This document shows, in pieces, positions 1-6,903 of a DNA stretch of 13,994 bases. Position 1 is the stretch's first letter. The number at the start of each line of letters is the position of its first letter. Position numbers and translations under genes: made by a program. This stretch comes from an uncultured Prevotella sp. (lineage in GTDB: Bacteria > Bacteroidota > Bacteroidia > Bacteroidales > Bacteroidaceae): the NCBI GenBank assembly GCA_900543155.1, contig UQQN01000063.1, forward strand, positions 1 to 13,994, written 5' to 3'. The notes below the pieces were generated by a model. The model made no database searches. It was given only the letters and a program-made list of their open reading frames with translations, and had not been told where the DNA came from.

Positions 1-11
1 CTTATCTCACC

Positions 12-157
12 CCTAACGGGGTAACCCATTATAACAATACATGAATTGTGGTATTCCCATGTTTATTATCGTTGAATATCAACCATTTACAACATCAAAA
101 TATCATCAATATCATGCCGAAAAATTCATGAATTTTGAACACCCTACCTAACGGGGT
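12..157. repeat. Short direct repeat pair in the left non-coding edge
   Basis: The 11-base word CCTAACGGGGT occurs at 12-22 and again at 147-157. Around each copy the flanks can pair as a small GC-rich hairpin: ACCCC-TAAC-GGGGT at the first, and CACCC with GGGGTG at the second. Everything else between positions 1 and 240 is AT-rich. I see no coding frame with family resemblance and no good promoter there. Neither hairpin is followed by a T-run, so they are not typical terminators. Their function is unknown; they could be remnants of an intergenic repeat or protein-binding sites. Confidence 0.5.
121..136. repeat. Perfect 16-base palindrome
   Basis: AAAATTCATGAATTTT reads identically on both strands. 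It lies just left of the second CCTAACGGGGT copy in a gene-free stretch. It could be a dimeric regulator site, but no promoter is visible beside it and AT-rich DNA produces such palindromes by chance, so the role is open. Confidence 0.4.
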
Positions 158-240
158 GAGGCTAGCGTGTGAAATATTAATATTACTCAAATAATCAAAC
201 ACAGTTTTTTTACTGGTGTTCCAACATAACGCATAAAAAA

Positions 241-265
241 GGCTTGCGATTGCAAGCCTTTTTTT
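241..265 (-). terminator. Bidirectional intrinsic terminator after fumarase
   Basis: A perfect 7-base-pair stem, GGCTTGC at 241-247 and GCAAGCC at 252-258, with a 4-base loop. It is flanked by six A on the left and seven T on the right, so it works as a Rho-independent terminator in either direction. It lies about 26 bases past the fumarase stop codon. A second GCAAGCC arm at 276-282 gives an alternative, longer pairing with 241-255. Confidence 0.85.
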
Positions 266-290
266 ATTGCAATTCGCAAGCCTTATCTAT

Positions 291-1937
291 TTATTTGCAG
301 CAAGCGCAAGGCTTAAGCTGCTTAAAGAAATCGTTACCCTTGTCATCTACAAGAATAAATGCGGGGAAGTCTTCTACTGTAATCTTCCAAATAGCTTCCA
401 TGCCGAGTTCGGGATATTCCACACACTCGATGCTCTTGATAGAACTTTGAGAAAGAACAGCGGCTACACCACCAATCGTACCGAGGTAGAAACCACCATG
501 CTTTTGACAAGCCTCAGTCACAACATCGCTACGGTTACCCTTAGCAATCATAACAAGACTTGCACCGTGGTCTTGGAACTCGTCTACATAGGGGTCCATA
601 CGATTGGCAGTGGTGGGACCCATTGAACCACAGGGATAACCCTCGGGAGTCTTTGCAGGACCTGCATAGAGAATGGGATGATCCTTGAAGTAAGCAGGCA
701 TTTCTTCGCCAGCATCCAAACGAGCCTTGAGTTTGGCGTGAGCAATGTCGCGAGCTACGATAATAGTACCCTTGAGGTTTACGCGGGTGCTTACAGGATA
801 TTTAGAGAGTTCGGCACGAACGGCATCCATACCCTTGTCAAGGTCTATTTCAATACCCTTACCACCTTCGCCCGGATTGCGAAGTTCTTCGGGAATGAGT
901 TCGGTAGGATTCGCGTCCATCTTTTCGAGCCAGATACCATCTTTGTTAATCTTCGCCTTGATGTTACGATCGGCAGAGCAACTTACACCCATACCAATGG
1001 GACAACTTGCACCGTGACGAGGCAAACGAATTACGCGAATGTCGTGTGCAAGATATTTACCACCGAATTGTGCACCGAGACCAATCTTGTGTGCCTCGTG
1101 GAGGAGTTTTTCTTCAAGATCGATATCGCGGAAAGCACGACCTGTTTCGTCGCCTGTAGTAGGCAGATTGTCGTAGTACTTAATAGAAGCCAACTTCACA
1201 GTGAGCAAGTTCTTTTCAGCACTTGTACCACCAATAACGAAAGCAATGTGGTAAGGAGGACAAGCCGCAGTTCCAAGTGTCTTCATCTTCTCAACCAAGA
1301 AGGGAAGGAGTGTACCCTCGTTCTGGATAGTAGCCTTTGTCATGGGGTAGAAGTAGGTCTTATTAGCAGAGCCACCACCCTTTGCTACCATTACGAAGCG
1401 ATATTCGTCACCTTCGCAAGCCTCTATGTCAATTTGTGCGGGGAGGTTGCAACGTGTGTTCACCTCGTCGTACATATTGAGCGGAGCATTTTGCGAATAG
1501 CGAAGGTTGTCTTGGGTATAGGTATTGTATACACCCAGACTAAGTGCTTCTTCGTCCTCGAAGTCGGTCCACACACGCTGACCCTTTTCACCATGGATAA
1601 TGGCGGTACCAGTATCCTGGCAGAAGGGAAGGATGCCCTTAGCAGCAGTTTCGGCATTGCGAAGGAACTGGAGTGCTACGTACTTGTCGTTTTCAGAAGC
1701 TTCGGGATCAGAAAGAATCTTAGCTACCTGCAAGTTGTGTTCGCGACGGAGCATAAATTCAACGTCGTGGAATGCTTGTTGTGCCAGTTGAGTGAGGGCT
1801 TCTTTTGAAACTTTCAAAATGGTTTTACCTTCAAACTCACCTGTACTTACGCCTTCTTTACCAATAAGGCGATATTCTGTGGTGTCTTTGCCCAACTGAA
1901 ACATGGGCGCATACTTAAACTCAGGAGTTGTTGCCAT
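291..1937 (-). CDS. fumA: Class I fumarate hydratase (iron-sulfur fumarase)
   Basis: Reversible hydration of fumarate to L-malate in the cytosol. In Bacteroidales this normally runs toward fumarate in the oxaloacetate-malate-fumarate-succinate fermentation branch. The 548-residue product has the single-chain class I layout: an N-terminal alpha domain with FCQDTG (about 105-110), GGGSANKT and GLGAQFGGKYLAHD, then a C-terminal beta domain with GPAKTPEGYPCGSMGPTT and KGNRS. Cys106, Cys226 and Cys320 match in spacing the three cysteines that hold the oxygen-sensitive [4Fe-4S] cluster. The ATG at 1935-1937 was chosen because homology begins there; the open frame runs another 111 codons upstream, but that part is only translated promoter repeats. 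The C-terminus is unusual in ending with CACCK. Four promoters lie upstream and a terminator follows. The class is certain; the letter of the symbol is conventional. Confidence 0.95.
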   Translation of the reverse strand: MATTPEFKYAPMFQLGKDTTEYRLIGKEGVSTGEFEGKTILKVSKEALTQLAQQAFHDVEFMLRREHNLQVAKILSDPEASENDKYVALQFLRNAETAAKGILPFCQDTGTAIIHGEKGQRVWTDFEDEEALSLGVYNTYTQDNLRYSQNAPLNMYDEVNTRCNLPAQIDIEACEGDEYRFVMVAKGGGSANKTYFYPMTKATIQNEGTLLPFLVEKMKTLGTAACPPYHIAFVIGGTSAEKNLLTVKLASIKYYDNLPTTGDETGRAFRDIDLEEKLLHEAHKIGLGAQFGGKYLAHDIRVIRLPRHGASCPIGMGVSCSADRNIKAKINKDGIWLEKMDANPTELIPEELRNPGEGGKGIEIDLDKGMDAVRAELSKYPVSTRVNLKGTIIVARDIAHAKLKARLDAGEEMPAYFKDHPILYAGPAKTPEGYPCGSMGPTTANRMDPYVDEFQDHGASLVMIAKGNRSDVVTEACQKHGGFYLGTIGGVAAVLSQSSIKSIECVEYPELGMEAIWKITVEDFPAFILVDDKGNDFFKQLKPCACCK

Positions 1938-1979
1938 AGTTTTTATCTGTTGTAGAATACAATGTTTTCTTTGTCGAAA

Positions 1980-2010
1980 CAAAGTTAGTGCAAGGTGAGA
2001 GAAGAACAAA
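1980..2010 (-). promoter_or_regulatory. Fumarase promoter P1 (proximal)
   Basis: Read on the minus strand: TTTG (2007-2010), 19 bases, TAACTTTG (1980-1987), an exact match to the Bacteroidota -33/-7 promoter. Transcription should begin near 1973-1975, giving a leader of roughly 36 bases with no strong Shine-Dalgarno. A perfect palindrome, CTTTGT-TTCG-ACAAAG on the minus strand (1969-1984), overlaps the -7 box and the start point. Confidence 0.85.
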
Positions 2011-2066
2011 ATGGAAATCAAAAAATTTTCATTTTTTCTTCCGAACCGCAGCCTAACTTCGCGAAG

Positions 2067-2097
2067 CAGAGTTAGTACAAACCGAGCACAATACAAA
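2067..2097 (-). promoter_or_regulatory. Fumarase promoter P2
   Basis: TTTG (2094-2097), 19 bases, TAACTCTG (2067-2074) on the minus strand, one mismatch from the -7 consensus. It lies exactly 87 bases upstream of P1. It is followed downstream by a TTCGCGAA palindrome and the GGCTGC block of the next unit. Confidence 0.6.
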
Positions 2098-2153
2098 ATA
2101 AAAGACCAAAGACTTTTATTTTTATTGTCGAGGTGCAGCCTAAATTCGTGAAA

Positions 2154-2184
2154 CAAAGTTAGTGCAAGGTGAGAGAAGAACAAA
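2154..2184 (-). promoter_or_regulatory. Fumarase promoter P3
   Basis: TTTG (2181-2184), 19 bases, TAACTTTG (2154-2161) on the minus strand, again an exact match. It is 87 bases above P2 and lies in the duplicated copy of the P1 segment. Confidence 0.75.
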
Positions 2185-2240
2185 ATGAAAATCAAAAAAT
2201 TTTCATTTTTTCTTCCGAACCGCAGCCTAACTTCGCGAAG

Positions 2241-2271
2241 CAGAGTTAGTGCAAACCGAATGCATGGCAAA
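2241..2271 (-). promoter_or_regulatory. Fumarase promoter P4 (distal)
   Basis: TTTG (2268-2271), 19 bases, TAACTCTG (2241-2248) on the minus strand, 87 bases above P3 and the counterpart of P2. Upstream lies one more AT-rich palindrome and a GGCTGC block (minus-strand reading of 2301-2306), so the array begins with a complete unit. Confidence 0.6.
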
Positions 2272-2359
2272 ATAAAAAACCATATTTTTTTTGTCGAGGT
2301 GCAGCCTCTTGTCGTTAGAAACGAAAACTAATGTCTCGAAATTAATATTTCCGAAACCA

Positions 2360-2395
2360 GCAGCGTAGCTGCAAAATAAATCCTCGCCACGCGAG
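2360..2395. repeat. Two adjacent GC-rich mini-hairpins
   Basis: GCAGC-GTA-GCTGC (2360-2372) and CTCGC-CAC-GCGAG (2383-2395) are both perfect 5-base stems with 3-base loops, 10 bases apart in otherwise AT-rich DNA. No T-run follows either on the plus strand. Their role is unknown. Confidence 0.45.
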
Positions 2396-2619
2396 TTATA
2401 AATCGAACATTAATATCCATTAATACTGCCTCCTATTTTTCTCTTACACCTATTTTTCCTCGTCTATAAAAACCCGAAGACATTCCGATATCATACCGAA
2501 GGATTACCATAGCCCAAAAAGAGCAAAATTTGACACTTGCTGAAAGATATTCTTACACATCTTTATCGAATAACAGTAAACACATTGCCGGATAAAAATA
2601 AAATAATTTTAGGTTTTTA

Positions 2620-2650
2620 TTTGTATTGCGCAACTGTTGCACTAACTTTG
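2620..2650 (+). promoter_or_regulatory. trkH promoter
   Basis: TTTG (2620-2623), 19 bases, TAACTTTG (2643-2650), an exact consensus match, within the same TTGCACTAACTTTGC block found at the fumarase and cysN promoters. An AT-rich imperfect palindrome lies just upstream (about 2592-2622). The predicted start point near 2657 lies inside the longer open frame that begins at 2537, which fixes the gene start downstream. Confidence 0.85.
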
Positions 2651-2661
2651 CACCCACATAG

Positions 2662-2678
2662 AACTCTTTCAAAGAGTT
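2662..2678 (+). promoter_or_regulatory. Inverted repeat in the trkH leader
   Basis: AACTCTTT-C-AAAGAGTT is a perfect 8+1+8 inverted repeat a few bases after the predicted transcription start and 17 bases before the ATG. It could be an operator for a dimeric repressor or a leader hairpin. No regulator is known from the sequence. Confidence 0.5.
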
Positions 2679-2695
2679 TAACTGCACTTATACTG

Positions 2696-4153
2696 ATGTT
2701 AAATTTACCTCTTATATATAAGGCTTTAGGAACGCTTTTACAACTCGAAGCCCTCCTTATGGCCATCTGTTTTGGTTTGGGATTCATTTTTGAAGAAACC
2801 CATCACCTCACCTTTGGTCTGCCCGTATTGGCAGCCTTTGTTGTGGGCGCACTTCTGTTGTTTTTTGGCAGACATGCCGAAAACCGTATGGGAAGTCGCG
2901 ACGGCTACCTCATTGTATCGTTAACCTGGGTGGTATTCTCACTATTTGGTATGTTACCCCTGCTTATTGGAGGCTACGAACCACGTGTGGCTGCAGCCTT
3001 CTTTGAAACCATGTCAGGATTTACCACCACAGGAGCTACCGCACTCTCGGATATTGATGCCTTGCCCCGCTCTATTTTGTTGTGGCGCAGCATGACGCAC
3101 TGGATTGGCGGTATGGGTATTGTGTTCTTCACCATTGCCATTCTTCCGAATATGGGCGGTGGGGGCATTAAACTGTTCTCTGCTGAAGCTACGGGCTTGA
3201 AAATAGGCAAACTACACCCACGCATTAGCACTACGGCACGATGGATGTGGAGCATCTATTTATTGCTCACTATATCGTGTAGCGTGGCTTACTTCTTGGG
3301 CGGTATGAATATTTTTGACGCAGTTTGTCACGGATTTGCAACCATTGGCACGGGTGGTTTTTCAACACATACCGAGGGCATTGCGTGGTTCCATTCCAAT
3401 AAATTGCAATGGATTTGCACGCTTTTTATGTTCTTGGCAAGTATAAACTGCACCTTGCTCTATTTATTCTTTATTAAAAGACGTGTGCGCGATGTTTTTC
3501 ACGATGATGAACTACGTTTTTTCTTAGGACTTTTCTTCACTGCAGCCTTGAGCATTACGTGCATTTTGGTATATACCGAACACATGGGTTGGCTCGATGC
3601 TTTGCGTAGCGCATTCTTTAACACGGCATCCGTGCAGAGTACCACGGGTTTCACGGACGAGAACTTTATGCAATGGCACCCCACCACGTGGATTATTCTT
3701 TTGATTATCAGCATCACAGGTGCTTGTGCAGGGTCTACGAGTGGTGGTTTAAAATGTGTGCGTGCGCTCATGGTATGGCGCCTTTCGAAAGCCGAATTTA
3801 AGAAGATGTTACACCCCCATGCCGTGATTCCGGTGCGCATTAACAACACGGTTATCACGTCTGACATGGCTCGCACCGTCTTTGTATTTTTCATCCTCTA
3901 CTTTGCCTTAATCATTGTGGCGGTATTCTCGATGGTGGCATTAGGACTACCCTTGTTCGATTCTTTTGGTCTTGCCATTTCGTCGTTTAGCAATGTCGGT
4001 CCAAGTTTGGGTTATGTGGTAGGACCTTTGGGGGCGTGGGGTGTGCTGAGCGATAGTGTGCTGTGGATCAACTCCTTCTTGATGTTAGCAGGACGTTTGG
4101 AAGTGTTCTCACTGCTCTTACCCCTTACTGCTGCTTTTTGGCGTGACGAATAA
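2696..4153 (+). CDS. trkH: TrkH-family potassium uptake channel subunit
   Basis: Inner-membrane ion-conducting subunit of the Trk/Ktr potassium uptake system, normally gated by a cytosolic TrkA/KtrA ring that binds nucleotides. The 485-residue product is the family's usual length and very hydrophobic. It shows four pore repeats with filter sequences near residues 108-114 (GFTTTGA), 216-221 (TIGTGG), 313-319 (VQSTTGF) and 433-439 (NVGPSLG). AGSTSGGLKC at about 345-354 is also typical. The open frame extends to a TTG at 2537, but a consensus promoter lies inside that extension and the family's N-terminus matches MLNLPLIYKALGTL, so I start at the ATG at 2696. No trkA is present in the window. 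No clear terminator follows; the next gene has its own promoter. Confidence 0.95.
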   Translation: MLNLPLIYKALGTLLQLEALLMAICFGLGFIFEETHHLTFGLPVLAAFVVGALLLFFGRHAENRMGSRDGYLIVSLTWVVFSLFGMLPLLIGGYEPRVAAAFFETMSGFTTTGATALSDIDALPRSILLWRSMTHWIGGMGIVFFTIAILPNMGGGGIKLFSAEATGLKIGKLHPRISTTARWMWSIYLLLTISCSVAYFLGGMNIFDAVCHGFATIGTGGFSTHTEGIAWFHSNKLQWICTLFMFLASINCTLLYLFFIKRRVRDVFHDDELRFFLGLFFTAALSITCILVYTEHMGWLDALRSAFFNTASVQSTTGFTDENFMQWHPTTWIILLIISITGACAGSTSGGLKCVRALMVWRLSKAEFKKMLHPHAVIPVRINNTVITSDMARTVFVFFILYFALIIVAVFSMVALGLPLFDSFGLAISSFSNVGPSLGYVVGPLGAWGVLSDSVLWINSFLMLAGRLEVFSLLLPLTAAFWRDE

Positions 4154-4174
4154 ATGCAAGTTTATTTATTTTTT

Positions 4175-4206
4175 TTTGGTAGGAAATGTAAAAACACTTA
4201 ACTTTG
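4175..4206 (+). promoter_or_regulatory. Promoter of the tyrosine autokinase gene
   Basis: TTTG (4175-4178), 20 bases, TAACTTTG (4199-4206). The leader is about 48 bases, AT-rich, with a T7-CT-A7 stretch and no clear Shine-Dalgarno. Confidence 0.8.
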
Positions 4207-4260
4207 CGCAATCAATACCTTTTTTTCTAAAAAAATCACAGAAAACAGAAAACCATAATT

Positions 4261-6675
4261 ATGGACAATAGAATATCAAACATTACAGAGCAACAAGAAG
4301 AAGAACTGCAGTTAGGTCCACTCCTTAAGCTTTGCTATCATTTGTGCCTGAAGCATTGGTGGTGGTTTGTGCTTTCGTGCATACTTTGTATTTGCCTTAG
4401 TTGGTTCTATCAGCAACGCCAACAGCGCATTTTCCAACGACAATCCGTAATGCTCATCGAAGACTCCAATAATAGTAGTGGAGGTGGTTTTCGTGGTAGT
4501 AAACGTAATAGCAACATGAACACGTTGCTCGAACTGAACGGTGTGAGCGTAGGCGATAACTTGAAGAACGAAATTTTTATTCTCTCTTCAAAACGCTTGA
4601 TGTCGCGCGTAGTTGAAAAACTACACCTCGATGTAGACTATACCACAGACGAAAATTTGCACGCTGTGACACTCTATGGCAAGACTTTGCCTTTCAACGT
4701 GCTCTTTGAGTCGGAATATAAGGGCAAGATGGCTCAAACATTCGACGTGGTTAAGAAAGATGGCAACACCGTTATAATTAAAGGGTTGACCGACAAATTG
4801 GGCAACAAACTCGCTGACCGCGAGGTTACACTCGGACAAATGACAGCTACGCCCTATGGCAAATTGTGCATTGTGCGCGGTCCTGCCTTTGGCAAATGGG
4901 AGAACGAAGAAATTCACGTGAGCCGTTTGTCAATGGATAAAGCTTCTGCGCGTTTCATGAAAGAGCTCACTGCTAACGAGTATTACAAGGAAACTTCGCT
5001 CATTGTGCTCGGTGTGAACGATACAAATACCAATCGTGCCGACGATATTTTGAATACGCTCTACGACACTTACAAAGAGGACGTTGTAGAAAACAAAAAC
5101 CGCGTGGCACTGAATACGGCGAAGTTTATCGACGAACGTATTCAAATTATTGGTCGCGAACTGAGTAGCGTAGAAAGTCAGTTGGCTTCGTTTAAGAAAC
5201 GCAACCAATTGGTTGATTTCGACAAAACATCGCAAGCAGTACTCACTGAAACACAAACTGCTCGTCAACAAAGTTTGCAGGCTGAAACGCAACTCAACGT
5301 GGCTCGCTACTTGAACGACTATTTGCACAACCATGGAAATGGTCATGACTTGATTCCGGCATTGAATGTGGGTGAAGCTTCGTTTAACCAACAGATTGCT
5401 GCCTATAACGACCAAATGAACAAGCGCAACCAAATGGTTGCTAACACGAGCGAAAACAATAATGTGGTTCGCGACATGGACCGTCAGCTTGTTCAAATGC
5501 GTCAAGCTATTAGCTCTTCTTTGCGCAGCTATGTAAACTCTCTCGAACTGCGTTTGCGCGATGCAAAAGCTAACGAGAATATGCTAAATGGACGCATTTC
5601 GGGTGCCCCCGATCAAGAAAAGCAAGGTTTGGACATTCAGCGACAGCAATCGCTTAAAGAAGCACTCTACACTTACTTGCTCAATAAACGCGAGGAGGTG
5701 GCTTTGCAACAAGCTATTAACGAAGCCAATGTACGTTTGGTCGAAGGACCTATTGGCAACAAGCAAGTGAGTCCGCGCAGCCTCATCATTGTATTTATTG
5801 GCTTTATCATCGGTTTGTTTATCCCTGCATTCATTCTTTGGATTCGCTTTAAACTCGATGTGAACGTACATGGTCGTAAGGATATTGAAGAGGCTACAAG
5901 CATTCCTATCCTTGGCGAAGTACCTCGATTTAAGAATAGCAAGAACGACAATAGCTCGCTCATTACGGACATCGAAAGCGATGCACCCGTAGTTGAAGCA
6001 TTCCGTATATTGCGTTTTAGCTTAGGCTATATGCATCACGACACGCAGGTTATGATGACGACATCTACTACACCTGGACAAGGAAAGAGTTTCGTGTCGC
6101 GTAATATGGCTGCAATTCTTGCAATGGCAGGGAAGCGCGTGATTTTGGTAGATGCAGATATTCGTAAGGGTACATTGAGCCACACCTTTGGTCATACCTT
6201 TGGTTTGACGACTTACTTGTCTGACGATCATTGTTCACTCGATGATATTATCCGTCCCGACGGTTTGGTAGAAGGTGTAGACTTTATTCCTGCTGGACAT
6301 CAACCTCCTAACCCCTCTGAGTTGTTAATGAGCGACCGTCTTGACCATTTGGTTGAGGAATTGCGTAAACGCTACGACTACGTAATTATTGACACCACAC
6401 CGATGTTCTCAGTAGCTGATGCTAATTTGGTAGCCCGTGTCACTGACACTACGCTCTTTGTGATTCGCGCAGGAATGCAAAATCGTGACATCTTGCCCAA
6501 TCTCGAAAGACTCTACCAAGAAGATCGCTTTAAGAACTTGTGCATAGTGCTTAACGACGTTAACGCCGAAGATTCCTATAAATCACTTGGCTATGGCTAT
6601 GGTTATGGATACGGTTATGGCTATGGCGCACAAAACAAAAAGAAAGGATTGATTAGACGCATCCGCAGAAAATAA
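4261..6675 (+). CDS. Wzc-type polysaccharide co-polymerase / BY-kinase
   Basis: Inner-membrane chain-length regulator fused to a cytosolic bacterial tyrosine kinase, controlling assembly and export of capsule or exopolysaccharide. The 804 residues contain a first membrane segment at about 34-50, a Wzz-like periplasmic region with a long helical, Gln-rich stretch (about 280-490), and a second membrane segment at about 507-529. The kinase domain follows: P-loop STTPGQGKS (602-610), Walker A' VILVDADIRKG (627-637) and Walker B VIIDTTP (708-714). The tail has Tyr773 and six tyrosines alternating with glycine (778-788), then a basic end. In this family clustered C-terminal tyrosines are autophosphorylated between subunits. 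No Wza-type export lipoprotein, flippase or glycosyltransferase lies beside it in the window, which is unusual. It has its own promoter and terminator, so it appears monocistronic. Confidence 0.93.
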   Translation: MDNRISNITEQQEEELQLGPLLKLCYHLCLKHWWWFVLSCILCICLSWFYQQRQQRIFQRQSVMLIEDSNNSSGGGFRGSKRNSNMNTLLELNGVSVGDNLKNEIFILSSKRLMSRVVEKLHLDVDYTTDENLHAVTLYGKTLPFNVLFESEYKGKMAQTFDVVKKDGNTVIIKGLTDKLGNKLADREVTLGQMTATPYGKLCIVRGPAFGKWENEEIHVSRLSMDKASARFMKELTANEYYKETSLIVLGVNDTNTNRADDILNTLYDTYKEDVVENKNRVALNTAKFIDERIQIIGRELSSVESQLASFKKRNQLVDFDKTSQAVLTETQTARQQSLQAETQLNVARYLNDYLHNHGNGHDLIPALNVGEASFNQQIAAYNDQMNKRNQMVANTSENNNVVRDMDRQLVQMRQAISSSLRSYVNSLELRLRDAKANENMLNGRISGAPDQEKQGLDIQRQQSLKEALYTYLLNKREEVALQQAINEANVRLVEGPIGNKQVSPRSLIIVFIGFIIGLFIPAFILWIRFKLDVNVHGRKDIEEATSIPILGEVPRFKNSKNDNSSLITDIESDAPVVEAFRILRFSLGYMHHDTQVMMTTSTTPGQGKSFVSRNMAAILAMAGKRVILVDADIRKGTLSHTFGHTFGLTTYLSDDHCSLDDIIRPDGLVEGVDFIPAGHQPPNPSELLMSDRLDHLVEELRKRYDYVIIDTTPMFSVADANLVARVTDTTLFVIRAGMQNRDILPNLERLYQEDRFKNLCIVLNDVNAEDSYKSLGYGYGYGYGYGYGAQNKKKGLIRRIRRK
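6589..6627 (+). repeat. Hexanucleotide repeat encoding the Tyr-Gly tail
   Basis: Six tandem GGNTAY units (GGCTAT, GGTTAT and GGATAC variants) followed by GGC encode an alternating Gly-Tyr run at residues 777-789 of the kinase. Any gain or loss of one 6-base unit keeps the frame and changes the tyrosine count by one. Confidence 0.9.
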
Positions 6676-6707
6676 AACACAAAATATTTTAGAAGTTTTT
6701 TAAAAGG

Positions 6708-6757
6708 AACGGATTGAATATTCACACAATGAAAATTCAATCCGTTTCTTTTATTTT
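6708..6757 (+). terminator. Terminator after the tyrosine autokinase gene
   Basis: A 12-base-pair perfect stem, AACGGATTGAAT (6708-6719) with ATTCAATCCGTT (6735-6746), and a 15-base loop, followed by the T-rich stretch TTCTTTTATTTTG. It begins 32 bases past the stop codon. Confidence 0.8.
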
Positions 6758-6783
6758 GTGGAGAATAGAAAAGTGGATAAGGG

Positions 6784-6815
6784 TTTGCTTATTTGGAAAC
6801 ATCTCGCTATCTTTG
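6784..6815 (+). promoter_or_regulatory. Promoter of the toxin-antitoxin operon
   Basis: TTTG (6784-6787), 20 bases, TATCTTTG (6808-6815). The leader is about 80 bases and AT-rich. An autoregulatory operator would be expected for this kind of operon, but I cannot point to a convincing palindrome. Confidence 0.75.
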
Positions 6816-6903
6816 CATAAAATAGACAACAAATCTACATCACATTTAAACGATATAATCTACAACATTCAAATAAAATAGCCAAGGAACAACATACAAT
6901 AAT

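Larger units (their letters stand above)
1976..2259 (-). repeat. Duplicated promoter-bearing segment (110 bases, twice)
   Basis: Positions 1976-2085 and 2150-2259 are identical except at 2014/2188 (G versus A) and 2077/2251 (A versus G), with a period of 174 bases. Each copy is half of a two-unit block of 87-base promoter units (types A and B), so the whole reads A-B-A-B. Each unit contains an AT-rich palindrome that could fold in a transcript from a distal promoter. The near identity implies recent duplication or ongoing gene conversion. Confidence 0.9.
1938..2695. other. Divergent regulatory region between fumarase and trkH
   Basis: This 758-base stretch holds no credible gene. 1938-2306 is the fumarase leader and four-promoter array. 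2307-2580 is AT-rich filler with two small perfect hairpins. 2581-2695 holds the trkH promoter and leader. The two genes are transcribed away from each other. Confidence 0.8.

Noticed and set aside
1..180. CRISPR-like array
   Set aside because: Only two 11-base copies are present, with no regular spacers and no cas genes.
678..1808. 376-codon open frame on the plus strand opposite fumarase
   Set aside because: It is fully antisense to a strongly conserved gene and its translation shows no domain pattern; it is a codon-bias shadow.
1938..2270. 111-residue N-terminal extension of fumarase with a 29-residue repeat pattern (ALTL..RE.RLR)
   Set aside because: 87 bases is 29 codons, so the promoter units stay open in one frame. 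The ALTL-type peptide is just the translation of the TTGCACTAACTTTG block. It lies upstream of the proximal promoter and has no family match.
2537..2695. 53-residue N-terminal extension of TrkH from a TTG start
   Set aside because: A consensus promoter lies inside it and the TrkH family N-terminus begins at the ATG at 2696.
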